From an uncultured Candidatus Melainabacteria bacterium (GTDB lineage: Bacteria; Cyanobacteriota; Vampirovibrionia; Gastranaerophilales; Gastranaerophilaceae): a stretch of 19,242 nucleotides of DNA. This document shows, one piece after another, positions 6,820 through 15,210 of this stretch. A program made the translations under genes and the position numbers. The notes under the pieces are model-generated. The model searched no databases and was not told the DNA's origin. It saw only the letters and a list, made by a program, of their open reading frames with translations. The stretch is from assembly GCA_934754735.1 (NCBI GenBank), contig CAKVJE010000025.1, positions 1 through 19,242 on the forward strand. The letters are read 5' to 3'. Numbering within the stretch: position 1 is the stretch's first letter; every line of letters begins with the position of its first letter.

Positions 6820-7638
6820 TTATTTAATTCTAGATTTCATACCGAATTTAACAAGTGAATTTTGTAATGATTGAGGAAGTTTTGAAACAAGGCTTGCTAT
6901 AAATGCGTCTTTGCCAACAGTATAAGAAAGTTTAGGATTTTTTGCTCTATCTGCTTTTAAAATTACATCCACAACTTTTTCAACAGGCAAGCCTTTTTTC
7001 TCATTTTTTTGAGCATTTGTAATCATAAAGCGCATTTCTTTTTCATAACCTTTACAATTATCGAAATACTTTGAATTTTCGCTTACAGATTTACCCCACA
7101 AAGGAGTTGAGATTACTCCGGGTTTAATCGACACGACTTTAATATTCTTTTTATTTTCCAACAATAAAGAATTAAAGAACATATCTAAGCAACGTTTTGA
7201 CGCGCAATATGGTGAAATAAACGGAAAAATTCCAAAGCTCGACATCGAACTTATATTTATAATTTTTCCACCTTCTAATAAATCCATGAGTCTTTGTGTA
7301 AATTCTAAATGCCCGAAAACATTTACATCAAATTGCCTGCGAATTTCATTCATTTCAATGCGTTCTACAGGCCCTGCAACAACGCAACCTGCAATATTGA
7401 TTAGTGTATCAATTTTGGTACATTTAGAAACCAGATATTCTGTTGCAAAACGTATTGTTTCAGGCTTTGAATAATCTATATAAAACGGATAAATATTAGG
7501 CGAAATTGCCCTTAAACTTTCTTCGTGGTCTTTGTTTCTATAACCTGCAAAAACCACATTCTCTTTAGCTAATTTTTCCAAAAGCGCGCGTCCGATTCCG
7601 GAAGCAGAGCCTGTTATAACATAGGTTTTAGTCTTCAT
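6820..7638 (-). CDS. Short-chain dehydrogenase/reductase (SDR) family protein
   Basis: A classical SDR oxidoreductase of 272 aa. The Rossmann cofactor motif TGSASGIG is at 9-16, NIAG (usual NNAG, so N to I at the second position) at 81-84, the active-site Ser near 130-131 (INISSMSS), and the catalytic Y144-x3-K148 in YCASK, then KPG at 172-174. The residues after beta-2 (AGYRNKDHEE) suggest NADP(H) preference through the Arg, which is inferred. It is the last gene of the pilus/secretion operon and overlaps the 93-aa gene by 11 nt. No substrate is evident, and nothing ties SDR chemistry to pilus assembly. No terminator hairpin is seen in the 3-nt gap to the convergent gene. Confidence 0.92.
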   Translation of the reverse strand: MKTKTYVITGSASGIGRALLEKLAKENVVFAGYRNKDHEESLRAISPNIYPFYIDYSKPETIRFATEYLVSKCTKIDTLINIAGCVVAGPVERIEMNEIRRQFDVNVFGHLEFTQRLMDLLEGGKIINISSMSSFGIFPFISPYCASKRCLDMFFNSLLLENKKNIKVVSIKPGVISTPLWGKSVSENSKYFDNCKGYEKEMRFMITNAQKNEKKGLPVEKVVDVILKADRAKNPKLSYTVGKDAFIASLVSKLPQSLQNSLVKFGMKSRIK

Positions 7639-7909
7639 TTATTGGCCTTATAATTAAAATTGTCGAAATATTAACTTGTAAAAAATCATGAGTTTCTATT
7701 GCACGTTGAGGAAATAATTTTGATTCTATTGTACAATTTTTAACTGCAATAAATTGTTTATTTGTATTAAGAATTTCTGACAAGAGTCTTGTGCGTTTTC
7801 CGATTTTTGGCATGAAAACATAACCTTTGATGATAAATTCAGCGGTTTCAATATAAACTTTTTCGCGCCAAGCGGATGTTGATAATTCTAAAATCTCGTT
7901 ATTTTCCAT
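7628..7909 (-). CDS. 93-aa conserved-looking protein (possibly DUF6812 type)
   Basis: A small soluble protein with no signal peptide or membrane helix. The core EKVYIETAEFIIKGYVFMP, then RTRLLSEILN and KQFIAVKNC, has the look of a short beta-rich family in which an aromatic 'xIxGxVxxP' strand is followed by RLSDxLN-like sequence (DUF6812, from memory, not searched). It lies 21 nt after pilC and overlaps the SDR gene by 11 nt, so it is co-expressed with the pilus/secretion genes. Proteins of this look often sit near motility or secretion genes, but that is an impression. The function is unknown. Confidence 0.75.
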   Translation of the reverse strand: MENNEILELSTSAWREKVYIETAEFIIKGYVFMPKIGKRTRLLSEILNTNKQFIAVKNCTIESKLFPQRAIETHDFLQVNISTILIIRPINED

Positions 7910-7930
7910 TAATTATTTCCTTTTTGCAAC

Positions 7931-9130
7931 TTAGCTCATATATGATTGGAACAATGGTAAGTACAAAGCCAAAGCCATTACAAGTACAATACTACCAATT
8001 ACAATAAGCATAATCGGTTCAATCATTTTAGTCATAGTATCAATAATGCCATCTAAGGTTTTATCCAAGAAATTTACACCTTTTTCAAGCATATCACCCA
8101 AACGACCGGATTGTTCACCTGTTGCAACCATAAACAAAAGCATTTTTGGAACAATTTTTGTTGACTTGAAAGCTTGTGATACTTGCAAACCTTGTTGAAC
8201 TTTAACAATTGCACCACTCATTTTGTTACGCATTACAGAGTTTGTTAATGTAATTACAGCCAAGTGCAAACAGTCTACAATCGGAATACCGGCGTCATAA
8301 GACACGCTCATTACTGATAAGAAGTTTGAATAATTTGAATACATAATCAAGTTATTCAAAAGCGGAATCTTTAATACGAACTTATCTAGCAGTTCTCTAG
8401 CGGGTTTCCAATTTACCATCATGTAACAAAATGCAATAAATGTAATTATGAAAATTGGAATTGTAAACCAATAAGTTTTCAGATAATCACCTGCATTAAT
8501 CATAATAGATGTAATAAGTGGTAATGCTTTTTCTTGTTGTTCAAACATTTCCTTAAAAGCAGGGAATACAAATACCAGCATGACAATCGTGATACAAAAT
8601 GCCAAAACTACAACGAAAGCCGGATACATCAATGTTCCAATAACTTTACTTTTGATATTTGCCTGTTTTGTTAGCAAGTCTTTAATACGCCCCAATGTTT
8701 TTTCCAATTCACCGGATTCTTCGCCGGCTTTAATCAAACCGATAAAAATATAACCGAATACTTGCGGGTATCTTGCCAGAGTATCTGCAAAAGTTGAACC
8801 GGCCATAATTTGGGTTTTTAAGATTTTTGACATATCGCGAATTTTCTTCTTAGCAGCTTCTTGCTCCATGAACATTAAAGATTCAACCGCTGGAATACCT
8901 GATGTCAGCAAGATTTGCAAAGTCGATATAAAGTCAATTTTTTCACTCAAAGATAATGCCGCAATTTTTGTAGCTTTTTTAGCTTTTGCATCAGAATACT
9001 CATTTACTTGAGTGGGCACTAAGCCCATTTTTCTAATAACTTCACGGGCATCTTTTAGATTAGATGCCGTAATTTGTCCTCTTACTACTTCTTTACCTTG
9101 TTTTAATGCTGTATATGAATATATTGGCAT
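7931..9130 (-). CDS. pilC: Type IV pilus / type II secretion platform protein (PilC/GspF)
   Basis: A polytopic inner-membrane protein that the assembly ATPase is thought to turn in order to add pilins. It has 399 aa, the usual length, and starts MPIYSYTALKQGKEVVRGQI, the standard N-terminus. Two tandem T2SSF domains of about 120 residues are visible, each with the paired motif GEESGEL (first) and GEQSGRL (second). Three hydrophobic segments lie at about 167-192, 219-240 and 370-394. AGGTT precedes the ATG by 6 nt. It sits 18 nt after pilB. Whether it serves a pilus or a secretion pseudopilus cannot be told from this gene. Confidence 0.95.
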   Translation of the reverse strand: MPIYSYTALKQGKEVVRGQITASNLKDAREVIRKMGLVPTQVNEYSDAKAKKATKIAALSLSEKIDFISTLQILLTSGIPAVESLMFMEQEAAKKKIRDMSKILKTQIMAGSTFADTLARYPQVFGYIFIGLIKAGEESGELEKTLGRIKDLLTKQANIKSKVIGTLMYPAFVVVLAFCITIVMLVFVFPAFKEMFEQQEKALPLITSIMINAGDYLKTYWFTIPIFIITFIAFCYMMVNWKPARELLDKFVLKIPLLNNLIMYSNYSNFLSVMSVSYDAGIPIVDCLHLAVITLTNSVMRNKMSGAIVKVQQGLQVSQAFKSTKIVPKMLLFMVATGEQSGRLGDMLEKGVNFLDKTLDGIIDTMTKMIEPIMLIVIGSIVLVMALALYLPLFQSYMS

Positions 9131-9148
9131 ACAAACCTCATTTTCTTA

Positions 9149-11206
9149 CTAATCACTTGCGTAACCTAAAACTCTTATAAACTCACTTGTTGTTGTCACA
9201 CCATCCATAATATGGTTTAAACAAGAATATTTAAGAGTTTTCATTCCGGCTGCCACAGCTGCCTCTTCAATTTCGATATCGTGCGCACCTTGCGCAATTA
9301 ATTTTTTTATTTCTCTTGTAATAGGCATAACTTCATAGATACCTAAACGACCTGTATAACCTAGATAACCACATTCTTTACAACCTTTTTTCTTATAAAG
9401 TTTTGTTTTTAAAAGTTTTTGTTGAATTTCAGGATTTGTAGAAATATGTTTTACTTCTTCTTCTGTTGGGAAATACCCTTCTTTACATTTATCACATAGT
9501 CTACGTACAAGTCTTTGCGCGATTACACCGGTTAAAGTTGAAGATACTAAATAGTCTTTTGCGCCCATTTCAATTAAACGTGTAACAGTTGCAGCTGCTG
9601 AGTTTGTGTGAACTGTGCTTAATACTAAGTGTCCGGTAAGAGCAGCAGAAATGGCAACTTCTAAGGTTTCAAAGTCTCTGATTTCACCGATAAGAATGAT
9701 GTCAGGGTCTTGTCTTAAAATTGCTCTCATACAAGATGCGAATGTAATATCTGCTTTCGGGTTAACTTGCGATTGGTTAATACCTTCCAACTTAATTTCT
9801 ATTGGGTCTTCAATTGTTGTAATATTAACATCTTCTTTGTTTAAAGATTTAAGAATTGTATAAAGCGTAGTTGTTTTACCTGAACCTGTAGGGCCTGATG
9901 TTAAAATAATACCGTTTGGTGATTGCACCATGTCATGGATTTTTTGAATATCAGTTTCAGAAGCGCCTGCAATAACCATTTTATCACCGGCAGCTTTTAA
10001 ACTTACAGCTGGTGCTAAAATACGGATTACAACTTTTTCTTTTCCAGAGACAGGAAGCGTATTAATACGAAAATCATACATTCTATCATTATATTTAATA
10101 GAAAACGTACCATCTTGCGGTCTTCTGTGTTCAGCAATATTCATTCTTGCAAGAACCTTAAAACGCGTAATTACAGCTTGTTCTATACTTCCGGGAATTT
10201 CAAGAACTTTTTTCAAAATACCATCAGAACGAACACGAACTACATAGTAGCCGATTCTTGGTTCGATATGAATATCTGAAGCTTTTGCATCAATTGCATC
10301 TGTAATAATTTTATAAACGAATTTTGCAACATTACCGCTTGCATCTTGAAGTTCTTTTTCAACTTGTGTCCAAAGTGATTCTTCATTATTAAACTGCGCA
10401 GCTTCTTCTTCGATACTTTGAATAATTCTTTCTGTTTCTTTCGCAGCTTGTTCGCTCTTTTTTTGCATAAAATATTCTTTTAAATATTGATCATATTCAA
10501 AATAAGGAATACAATATACATTCAAAGAACGCCCTGTTGAAAGTGAAATCTCACGAATTGTATACTTGTCGTTAGGATTAACCATTGCAACAGCAAGCTT
10601 ATTATTATCTTCCATTGACATGATAATTGTCTTTTTCTTTTCAACAAAATCATCAGGAAGGAGCTTTAATATTGAATTGTCAACTTTAATATTTGATTTA
10701 GAAATTACAGTAACGCCAAATTTTTTTTTCAAGTAAGAAACAATTTGTTCATAAGTTAAAAAATCTTTTTCATAAAAAATGGCATCTAGTGGAACTTTTT
10801 TTTCTTGCGCTAATTTTTGAGCTTCTAAAAGTTGATCTTTTTGTAACCAACCAATCGTAACCAACATTTCTTCCGGCGAAATCTCCTTCACTTCGTCTTT
10901 TTTTGCTTCTGCTTGCGGAGTTGCATCAGAAGAATTAATTAAGTTGTTTACATAATTATAAACTTCACTAAAAATAGCATCACTTACAGGTATTGGTTCC
11001 ATACCTGCATAAGTTTCCACTTTTTTTTCAACAATTGAACGAATAGTTTCAATGTCTTTTAAATTTGATTGACTTATTATTGTATAAAGTTTTCCTTGTC
11101 TTTTATCAACTGGAATAAAACCTGATGATTTCATCAGGTTTAATTCAAAATTATTAACGTATTCTTTTTTAATACTGCTTTTTAATTTTTCCAGTTGATT
11201 AGACAT
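9149..11206 (-). CDS. pilB: Type IV pilus / type II secretion assembly ATPase (PilB/GspE)
   Basis: The hexameric cytoplasmic motor ATPase. It has 685 aa, longer than the usual 560-570. Residues 110-240 form a MshEN/GspE N-terminal domain (EEMLVTIGWLQKDQLLEAQ). The first 100 residues are an extra segment that resembles a second, degenerate N-terminal domain. The core is complete: SDIHIEPR at 310-317, Walker A GPTGSGKTT at 438-446, Asp box EDPIE at 466-470, Walker B IILIGEIRDFET at 503-514, His box TGHLVLSTVHTN at 524-535. The zinc-binding tetracysteine is at C571, C574, C609 and C612, which marks an assembly rather than a retraction (PilT) ATPase. The start is 5 nt after the secretin stop. Confidence 0.96.
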   Translation of the reverse strand: MSNQLEKLKSSIKKEYVNNFELNLMKSSGFIPVDKRQGKLYTIISQSNLKDIETIRSIVEKKVETYAGMEPIPVSDAIFSEVYNYVNNLINSSDATPQAEAKKDEVKEISPEEMLVTIGWLQKDQLLEAQKLAQEKKVPLDAIFYEKDFLTYEQIVSYLKKKFGVTVISKSNIKVDNSILKLLPDDFVEKKKTIIMSMEDNNKLAVAMVNPNDKYTIREISLSTGRSLNVYCIPYFEYDQYLKEYFMQKKSEQAAKETERIIQSIEEEAAQFNNEESLWTQVEKELQDASGNVAKFVYKIITDAIDAKASDIHIEPRIGYYVVRVRSDGILKKVLEIPGSIEQAVITRFKVLARMNIAEHRRPQDGTFSIKYNDRMYDFRINTLPVSGKEKVVIRILAPAVSLKAAGDKMVIAGASETDIQKIHDMVQSPNGIILTSGPTGSGKTTTLYTILKSLNKEDVNITTIEDPIEIKLEGINQSQVNPKADITFASCMRAILRQDPDIILIGEIRDFETLEVAISAALTGHLVLSTVHTNSAAATVTRLIEMGAKDYLVSSTLTGVIAQRLVRRLCDKCKEGYFPTEEEVKHISTNPEIQQKLLKTKLYKKKGCKECGYLGYTGRLGIYEVMPITREIKKLIAQGAHDIEIEEAAVAAGMKTLKYSCLNHIMDGVTTTSEFIRVLGYASD

Positions 11207-11211
11207 AATCT

Positions 11212-13098
11212 TTATAAACTATCTGCAACAGAGCCTTCTCCGTCATTAATAATCTTAGGCGTAATCATAATTACAAGTTCAGTTTTAGATTTTGTTGTAG
11301 AAGAAGATCTAAATGCAGAACCAATTACCGGTAAATCACCTAAAACAGGAATTTTCTTAACTGTTTTCTGTTCGTTTTCTTGGATTAAACCACCTATAGC
11401 AAGTGTTTCACCATCTTTTATTCTAACATTTTTTAAATCAAGATTTCTTCTGCTCAACAATGTAGCTTGCAAATCTGTTCCTGAACCAGTTTCACTTGCA
11501 GTTCTTACTTCACCTGCAGGTGTAGCATATTCAGGTTTAATATTTAACGTTACATAACCTTCCGGAGAAATAAACGGAGTTAATGTCACTTTGATACCTT
11601 GGTCAGAACCAATTGTATAAGTTCTTTGAACTGCACCGGTTGTACCACTTGAACCAGCAGCTGTTGTAGATAAGAATTCAGACGTTACTTTTTCTACATA
11701 ATCTTGAGTTAAATCAATAGTTGATTCTTGACCATTTGTAATCAATAATTTCGGATTTGCAAGCACCCTTGCTTTTCTGTTTTGAATTAAGTAGTTCATT
11801 TGCCAAGTAATGTAAGGGCCTTTGCCATACCATTGTTCGTATGGTACATAAGATGGTTTTTTGGATAATGTACCATCTGCATTCGGAATTAAAGTGTCAA
11901 CTTGAATAAAATCTCTTGTACCCGGAGTTGCCTTTCTACCACCGGAAGTTGTACCTTCTGACGCGTTAAATTTCACGCCCCAATTTGGAGAGTTAATTTC
12001 CCAATTATTTGTAAATTCTTTTGAACCATCTTCAGTTAGTTCAACAATAGAAAGTTCTAAGTATGCTTGTGGTTGTTTAACATCATTTGTTTTTATGAAG
12101 TTTTCAATCATGTGCATTTGAGCTTCTGAACCGCCAATCATCATAACAGTTCCTCTTTGAGGATAGTATGAAATCGCTAGGTTTTGTAAGTCAAACGGAG
12201 CAACGGATGAACCTGAACCGGTTGCTGATACAGAACAAGCTACAACACCTTCGCCCAGCTTCAAATCACTACTTCCTGAAGAAGAACTACTTGCAGCTCC
12301 TCCGGTCATAATACCTTCGATACTAGCTGCACCACCGGTTGTGCCTGTTCCAGGAGAAACCGGAATAATACCGGCACTGCCGCCATTTGAATTTCCACCT
12401 TGAGAACCACGAGATGGTAGTAACATATTACAAATCATATCTGCCATTTCCGCAGGAGTTGTATGGTTAACTGCAAAAGTCTTTGTCAAAGGTTCTCTAT
12501 CCAATTGGTCAATTACCTTTTGAACAATTGCAGCATCTGACGGCATACCAAATACGATAATTTCGTTGGTAGCAGCATTAACCGTAGCTGCATCTACGCT
12601 TGATAAACCTGCTTTTTTCATGCCAAATACATTCTGATTTAAAAATGATGCAATTTTTGCTGCACTTACATATTTAACAGGAAAAACCATCATTTCTTGC
12701 TTAGAAAATGATGCGTTATCAGCGTTATCTTTAGCTAAAACGATTAGCGTATTATTTTGTGTATAATAATTTAAACCGGCAATTTGCAAAACAAGATTAA
12801 ATGCATCATTTATCGGCATATTTACTAAATCTAACGTTACTTTTCCTTCAACTGATGAGTGAAAAACAATATTCATACCGGCTTTGTCGGCAAACATTCT
12901 CAACACTTGTTTTACATCAGAATCTCTCAAGCTTAATGTGATTTTATCGTTTCTGTTTGTTAATTTAACATTGCCAGAAAGAACTGTTGCATTAACGCTT
13001 GGAGTTGAAGTATATGTTGAAACTGCAAGACCTGAAGGTGCCGTAAACGCTAATAATAACGCTGCTGACAGAAGTCTTTGTATATGATTATATCTCAT
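11212..13098 (-). CDS. pilQ: Secretin (PilQ/GspD family outer-membrane channel)
   Basis: The outer-membrane gate of a type IV pilus or type II secretion system. It has 628 aa with a signal peptide (about 1-25), a STN/N0-like domain at about 55-125, a first N-domain at 135-205, and a second N-domain interrupted by a Gly/Ser-rich insert at about 229-300. The secretin beta-barrel domain spans about 345-618, ending with the family hallmark LAIGGLIQENE, VPVLGDLP-like KIPVLGDLPVIGSAF and LVIMITPKII. There is no AMIN domain, and a single STN-like N-terminus makes it smaller than many PilQ. The start overlaps the previous gene by ATGA. I leave open whether it is PilQ or GspD. Confidence 0.95.
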   Translation of the reverse strand: MRYNHIQRLLSAALLLAFTAPSGLAVSTYTSTPSVNATVLSGNVKLTNRNDKITLSLRDSDVKQVLRMFADKAGMNIVFHSSVEGKVTLDLVNMPINDAFNLVLQIAGLNYYTQNNTLIVLAKDNADNASFSKQEMMVFPVKYVSAAKIASFLNQNVFGMKKAGLSSVDAATVNAATNEIIVFGMPSDAAIVQKVIDQLDREPLTKTFAVNHTTPAEMADMICNMLLPSRGSQGGNSNGGSAGIIPVSPGTGTTGGAASIEGIMTGGAASSSSSGSSDLKLGEGVVACSVSATGSGSSVAPFDLQNLAISYYPQRGTVMMIGGSEAQMHMIENFIKTNDVKQPQAYLELSIVELTEDGSKEFTNNWEINSPNWGVKFNASEGTTSGGRKATPGTRDFIQVDTLIPNADGTLSKKPSYVPYEQWYGKGPYITWQMNYLIQNRKARVLANPKLLITNGQESTIDLTQDYVEKVTSEFLSTTAAGSSGTTGAVQRTYTIGSDQGIKVTLTPFISPEGYVTLNIKPEYATPAGEVRTASETGSGTDLQATLLSRRNLDLKNVRIKDGETLAIGGLIQENEQKTVKKIPVLGDLPVIGSAFRSSSTTKSKTELVIMITPKIINDGEGSVADSL

Positions 13099-13760
13099 CG
13101 TCTTTCCCCTCCGAATTTTTTACTTAAATTTGAAACGTCATTATGATTTACTGACCCTTCGGTTAAAATTTCACCGATGCCGGCGCAATAAGTATTGTTA
13201 CCCAATTTAACGGTAACGCTGTTCTGTGTGATATTAAGCACTTTGTATTTATTTACAGTATCACCTTTTTTAACAAGGTAATCATTGCCCTCAATGTTTA
13301 AAATTGCTGAAGGACTAAATTTGTCATATAAAATACCTGAAACTATTGTGTCCATAACTCTTGCTGCATCAGAATTTTCATTAACAACTTCCGGTGGAGC
13401 TACAAGATCATAAGTTGGAACGTCACTTACAGAATTTCCACCTATATCTCTGTATGGCAAGAATGGATTAGCTTTTACAGTTCCTGTTGGAATAGAAATC
13501 AAATTCTTTTTAGCAGAAGTCGCAGTTGCAGGTGATGATGCAAGTGAAATCAAATCAACATCTTGCAAGTCGTTAGAATGCATCTTCTTTAGAATCATTC
13601 CACCAAACAAAATCGGCAAAGCAATAAACAATACCAAAAGAGTTAAAACGACTCTTTTGGGAGCTTTAGGACATTTTCTGAAAGTTTTCTGAATTAACTC
13701 ATCTGCAGTTAATTCTGTAATATCAACTTTCTGTTCTTTTCTTCTTAAATATTTGCGCAT
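13095..13760 (-). CDS. GspC/PilP-like inner-membrane protein
   Basis: 221 aa: a basic cytoplasmic tail (1-35), one transmembrane helix (about 37-57, VVLTLLVLFIALPILFGGMI), a linker of about 60 residues with KANPFLPYRD, and a compact C-terminal domain (about 128-205) with VSGILYD, PSAILNIEGNDYLVKKGD and VTVKLGN. That domain has the beta-sandwich HR/PilP pattern that contacts the secretin N0 domain. It is first in the operon and overlaps the secretin gene by 4 nt, matching that role. A TTGATA at about 13812 and an AT-rich stretch upstream may hold the promoter, but I cannot fix a -10. The family call is by layout and pattern, not by strong identity. Confidence 0.75.
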   Translation of the reverse strand: MRKYLRRKEQKVDITELTADELIQKTFRKCPKAPKRVVLTLLVLFIALPILFGGMILKKMHSNDLQDVDLISLASSPATATSAKKNLISIPTGTVKANPFLPYRDIGGNSVSDVPTYDLVAPPEVVNENSDAARVMDTIVSGILYDKFSPSAILNIEGNDYLVKKGDTVNKYKVLNITQNSVTVKLGNNTYCAGIGEILTEGSVNHNDVSNLSKKFGGERR

Positions 13761-13966
13761 ATCTTTATTTTACTTCTAACTACTAAATTGCTCTCTTAAT
13801 ACTGTATCAAAAGTTTGTAGTATTTAAATCCTATGTTTATACTATTCCAGTCAGATTTATGTTTATATTATAAAATAAATATTACAATACTAACCTATCT
13901 TAATATTATCATACTAATCTTAATAATGCAACGTAAATTTGGTAGAGAAAATAATAAAATTTTTTG

Positions 13967-13972
13967 TATAAT
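13967..13972 (+). promoter_or_regulatory. Possible -10 of the exported-protein gene
   Basis: TATAAT preceded by TTG lies 16 nt upstream of the ATG, which predicts a leader of about 10 nt holding GGAG. No good -35 is found at 16-18 nt. The upstream 13833-13960 is AT-rich with loosely repeated CTAAnCTTAATA segments and no gene. Confidence 0.35.
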
Positions 13973-13988
13973 AAAATTGGAGAAGATT

Positions 13989-14576
13989 ATGCTAAAAAAA
14001 ATAATTTTAATAGTATTGTTATTAACTCAAACGGCAGTATTTGCCAATTACAATGACATTTATATTGCTGATATAACTTATGATTGGATAAATAAATCGG
14101 AAGTTGAAAAAGAAGCAATAATTTCTGAAGTAAAAGATATAATATTTGAAAATCCGATAGAAAAACAAACAAATTTTCGTTCACAGTTCAAAGATAAACT
14201 AAAAGACAAAAATTATATCGAAAATTATATGGCGGCTTCTGCCGGTTATAAAGAGTTTAAAGGTAACAATATTTCAGCGTTTTATTTTAAACATCTAAAG
14301 AGTCTATATATGTATGCTCTTCAAGATAAAAAAGATGTCTCTAAAGCTTATTATTATGATGCATTGGGTCACTTAAAATATATAGATTTCATACACGGCG
14401 AATACCCTGATTTTCCATACTATTCAATCCAATACAGAATTTCAGGAACACCTGTAAGCGCGATTTACTTTGTATCAAAAGATTGTCAATATTTATTTAC
14501 CCCAAAAGGTGATTTTGAAGGAGTTTGGTACAAACATAATTTGTATAATAAAAAATCAGAAGTTATTTTAAAATGA
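13989..14576 (+). CDS. Exported protein of unknown function
   Basis: 195 aa from the ATG at 13989, which has GGAGAAG just upstream. The open frame extends back to 13833, but that extension is hydrophobic low-complexity sequence and ignores the ribosome-binding site. The signal peptide is MLKKIILIVLLLTQTAVFA, cleaved near residue 19-20. The mature protein is Tyr/Lys-rich with an early helix-rich part (VEKEAIISEVKDIIF) and a later half of alternating aromatic strands (AYYYDALGHLKYIDF, YSIQYRISG, YLFTPKGDFEGVWYKH), reminiscent of a small periplasmic sensor or binding fold. I recognise no family. It is divergent from the pilus/secretion operon and ends before a two-way terminator. Confidence 0.8.
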   Translation: MLKKIILIVLLLTQTAVFANYNDIYIADITYDWINKSEVEKEAIISEVKDIIFENPIEKQTNFRSQFKDKLKDKNYIENYMAASAGYKEFKGNNISAFYFKHLKSLYMYALQDKKDVSKAYYYDALGHLKYIDFIHGEYPDFPYYSIQYRISGTPVSAIYFVSKDCQYLFTPKGDFEGVWYKHNLYNKKSEVILK

Positions 14577-14623
14577 ACAACTTATTATTAAAGTTATGAG
14601 TATAACATTGTAACTTGAACATA

Positions 14624-14662
14624 AAAAAAATCATCTAAGATAAAAAAATAGATGATTTTTTT
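14624..14662. terminator. Bidirectional intrinsic terminator
   Basis: The stem 14624-14637 with 14649-14662 is a perfect 14 bp (core TCATCTA/TAGATGA flanked by A7/T7 runs) with an 11-nt loop. It gives a T-run on both strands, so it serves the plus-strand exported-protein gene and, on the minus strand, the tRNA. Confidence 0.85.
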
Positions 14663-14670
14663 ATTGTAAA

Positions 14671-14741
14671 CTCCCAGAGATGGATTCGAACCACCGTTAA
14701 AAGAGCCAGAATCTTTCGTCCTGCCACTAGACGATCTGGGA
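14671..14741 (-). tRNA. tRNA-Gln (anticodon CUG)
   Basis: 71 nt on the minus strand. Acceptor TCCCAGA/TCTGGGA (7 bp), discriminator G; D arm GTCT/GGAC with a GG-containing loop; anticodon stem AAAGA/TCTTT with loop TTCTGGC, so anticodon CTG at 34-36; T arm GGTGG/CCATC with loop TTCGAAT. No CCA is encoded. The first pair is U1-A72, the identity element by which GatCAB recognises Glu-tRNA-Gln. The D arm is unusually like bacterial tRNA-Glu, which may fit a mischarging route; that is inferred. It lies 7 nt after the stop of the next gene upstream, so it is probably processed from a shared transcript. Confidence 0.93.
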
Positions 14742-14748
14742 ACATTTA

Positions 14749-15195
14749 CTATTTATTCCAAAAATATCTTTTCTTAACTTCTAAAGTAGAAGGTTTCTTT
14801 TCTACGCTCTTAATATTTGTTTCGCCATAAGTATATGGATCTGAGGCATCCATTGCGCCTTTATCATAAGTAAAGGAACCTTTTGCTTTACTTTCAGGTT
14901 GAACATTACTTACATTAGTTTCTCTATACTTATATCTTCTTTCATAACCGGCATTTGGAGGAGTGTTTACAACATCACTTGAAGCTCCTTTGAACACTTC
15001 ACCATTTCTGAAAGTTGTATCATAAGGATTTGCAAAACCTGATTCTTGTTGAAGAGTCTTTCCACCGGGATCTTTACCTAAAAAATGTAATCTTCCTAAA
15101 TCATCAGTATATACAGTAGAATTAGCCATTGCACAGGTTACGGAAGCGCAAACAGCTAAAAACAAACCTAATGAAATTAAACTTTTTCTTACCAT
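14749..15195 (-). CDS. Small exported protein of unknown function
   Basis: 148 aa with a signal peptide (MVRKSLISLGLFLAVCASVT, cleavage near the AMA at about 22-24). The mature part is hydrophilic and probably mostly unstructured, rich in Tyr, Asn, Lys and Ser. It has a repeated flavour: YKYRETNVSNV at about 88 and YTYGETNIKSV at about 121 look like two copies of one short motif, Y-x-Y-x-E-T-N-[VI]-x-x-V. AAAAGGAG is well placed before the ATG. The stop is followed within 7 nt by tRNA-Gln. No family is recognised. The two ETN motifs could be a binding repeat. Confidence 0.78.
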   Translation of the reverse strand: MVRKSLISLGLFLAVCASVTCAMANSTVYTDDLGRLHFLGKDPGGKTLQQESGFANPYDTTFRNGEVFKGASSDVVNTPPNAGYERRYKYRETNVSNVQPESKAKGSFTYDKGAMDASDPYTYGETNIKSVEKKPSTLEVKKRYFWNK

Positions 15196-15210
15196 TTTAA
15201 ATTCTCCTTT

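Noticed and set aside
11195-11557. Plus-strand open frame over the secretin gene
   Set aside because: It is an antisense shadow of the conserved secretin C-terminus, with no ribosome-binding site and no recognisable domain.
13833-13988. N-terminal extension of the plus-strand exported protein to 13833
   Set aside because: It is low-complexity AT-rich sequence, and the ATG at 13989 has GGAG and begins a clean signal peptide.
14671-14741. tRNA pseudogene, because CCA is not encoded
   Set aside because: All arms pair and all invariant positions are present; CCA is often added after transcription.
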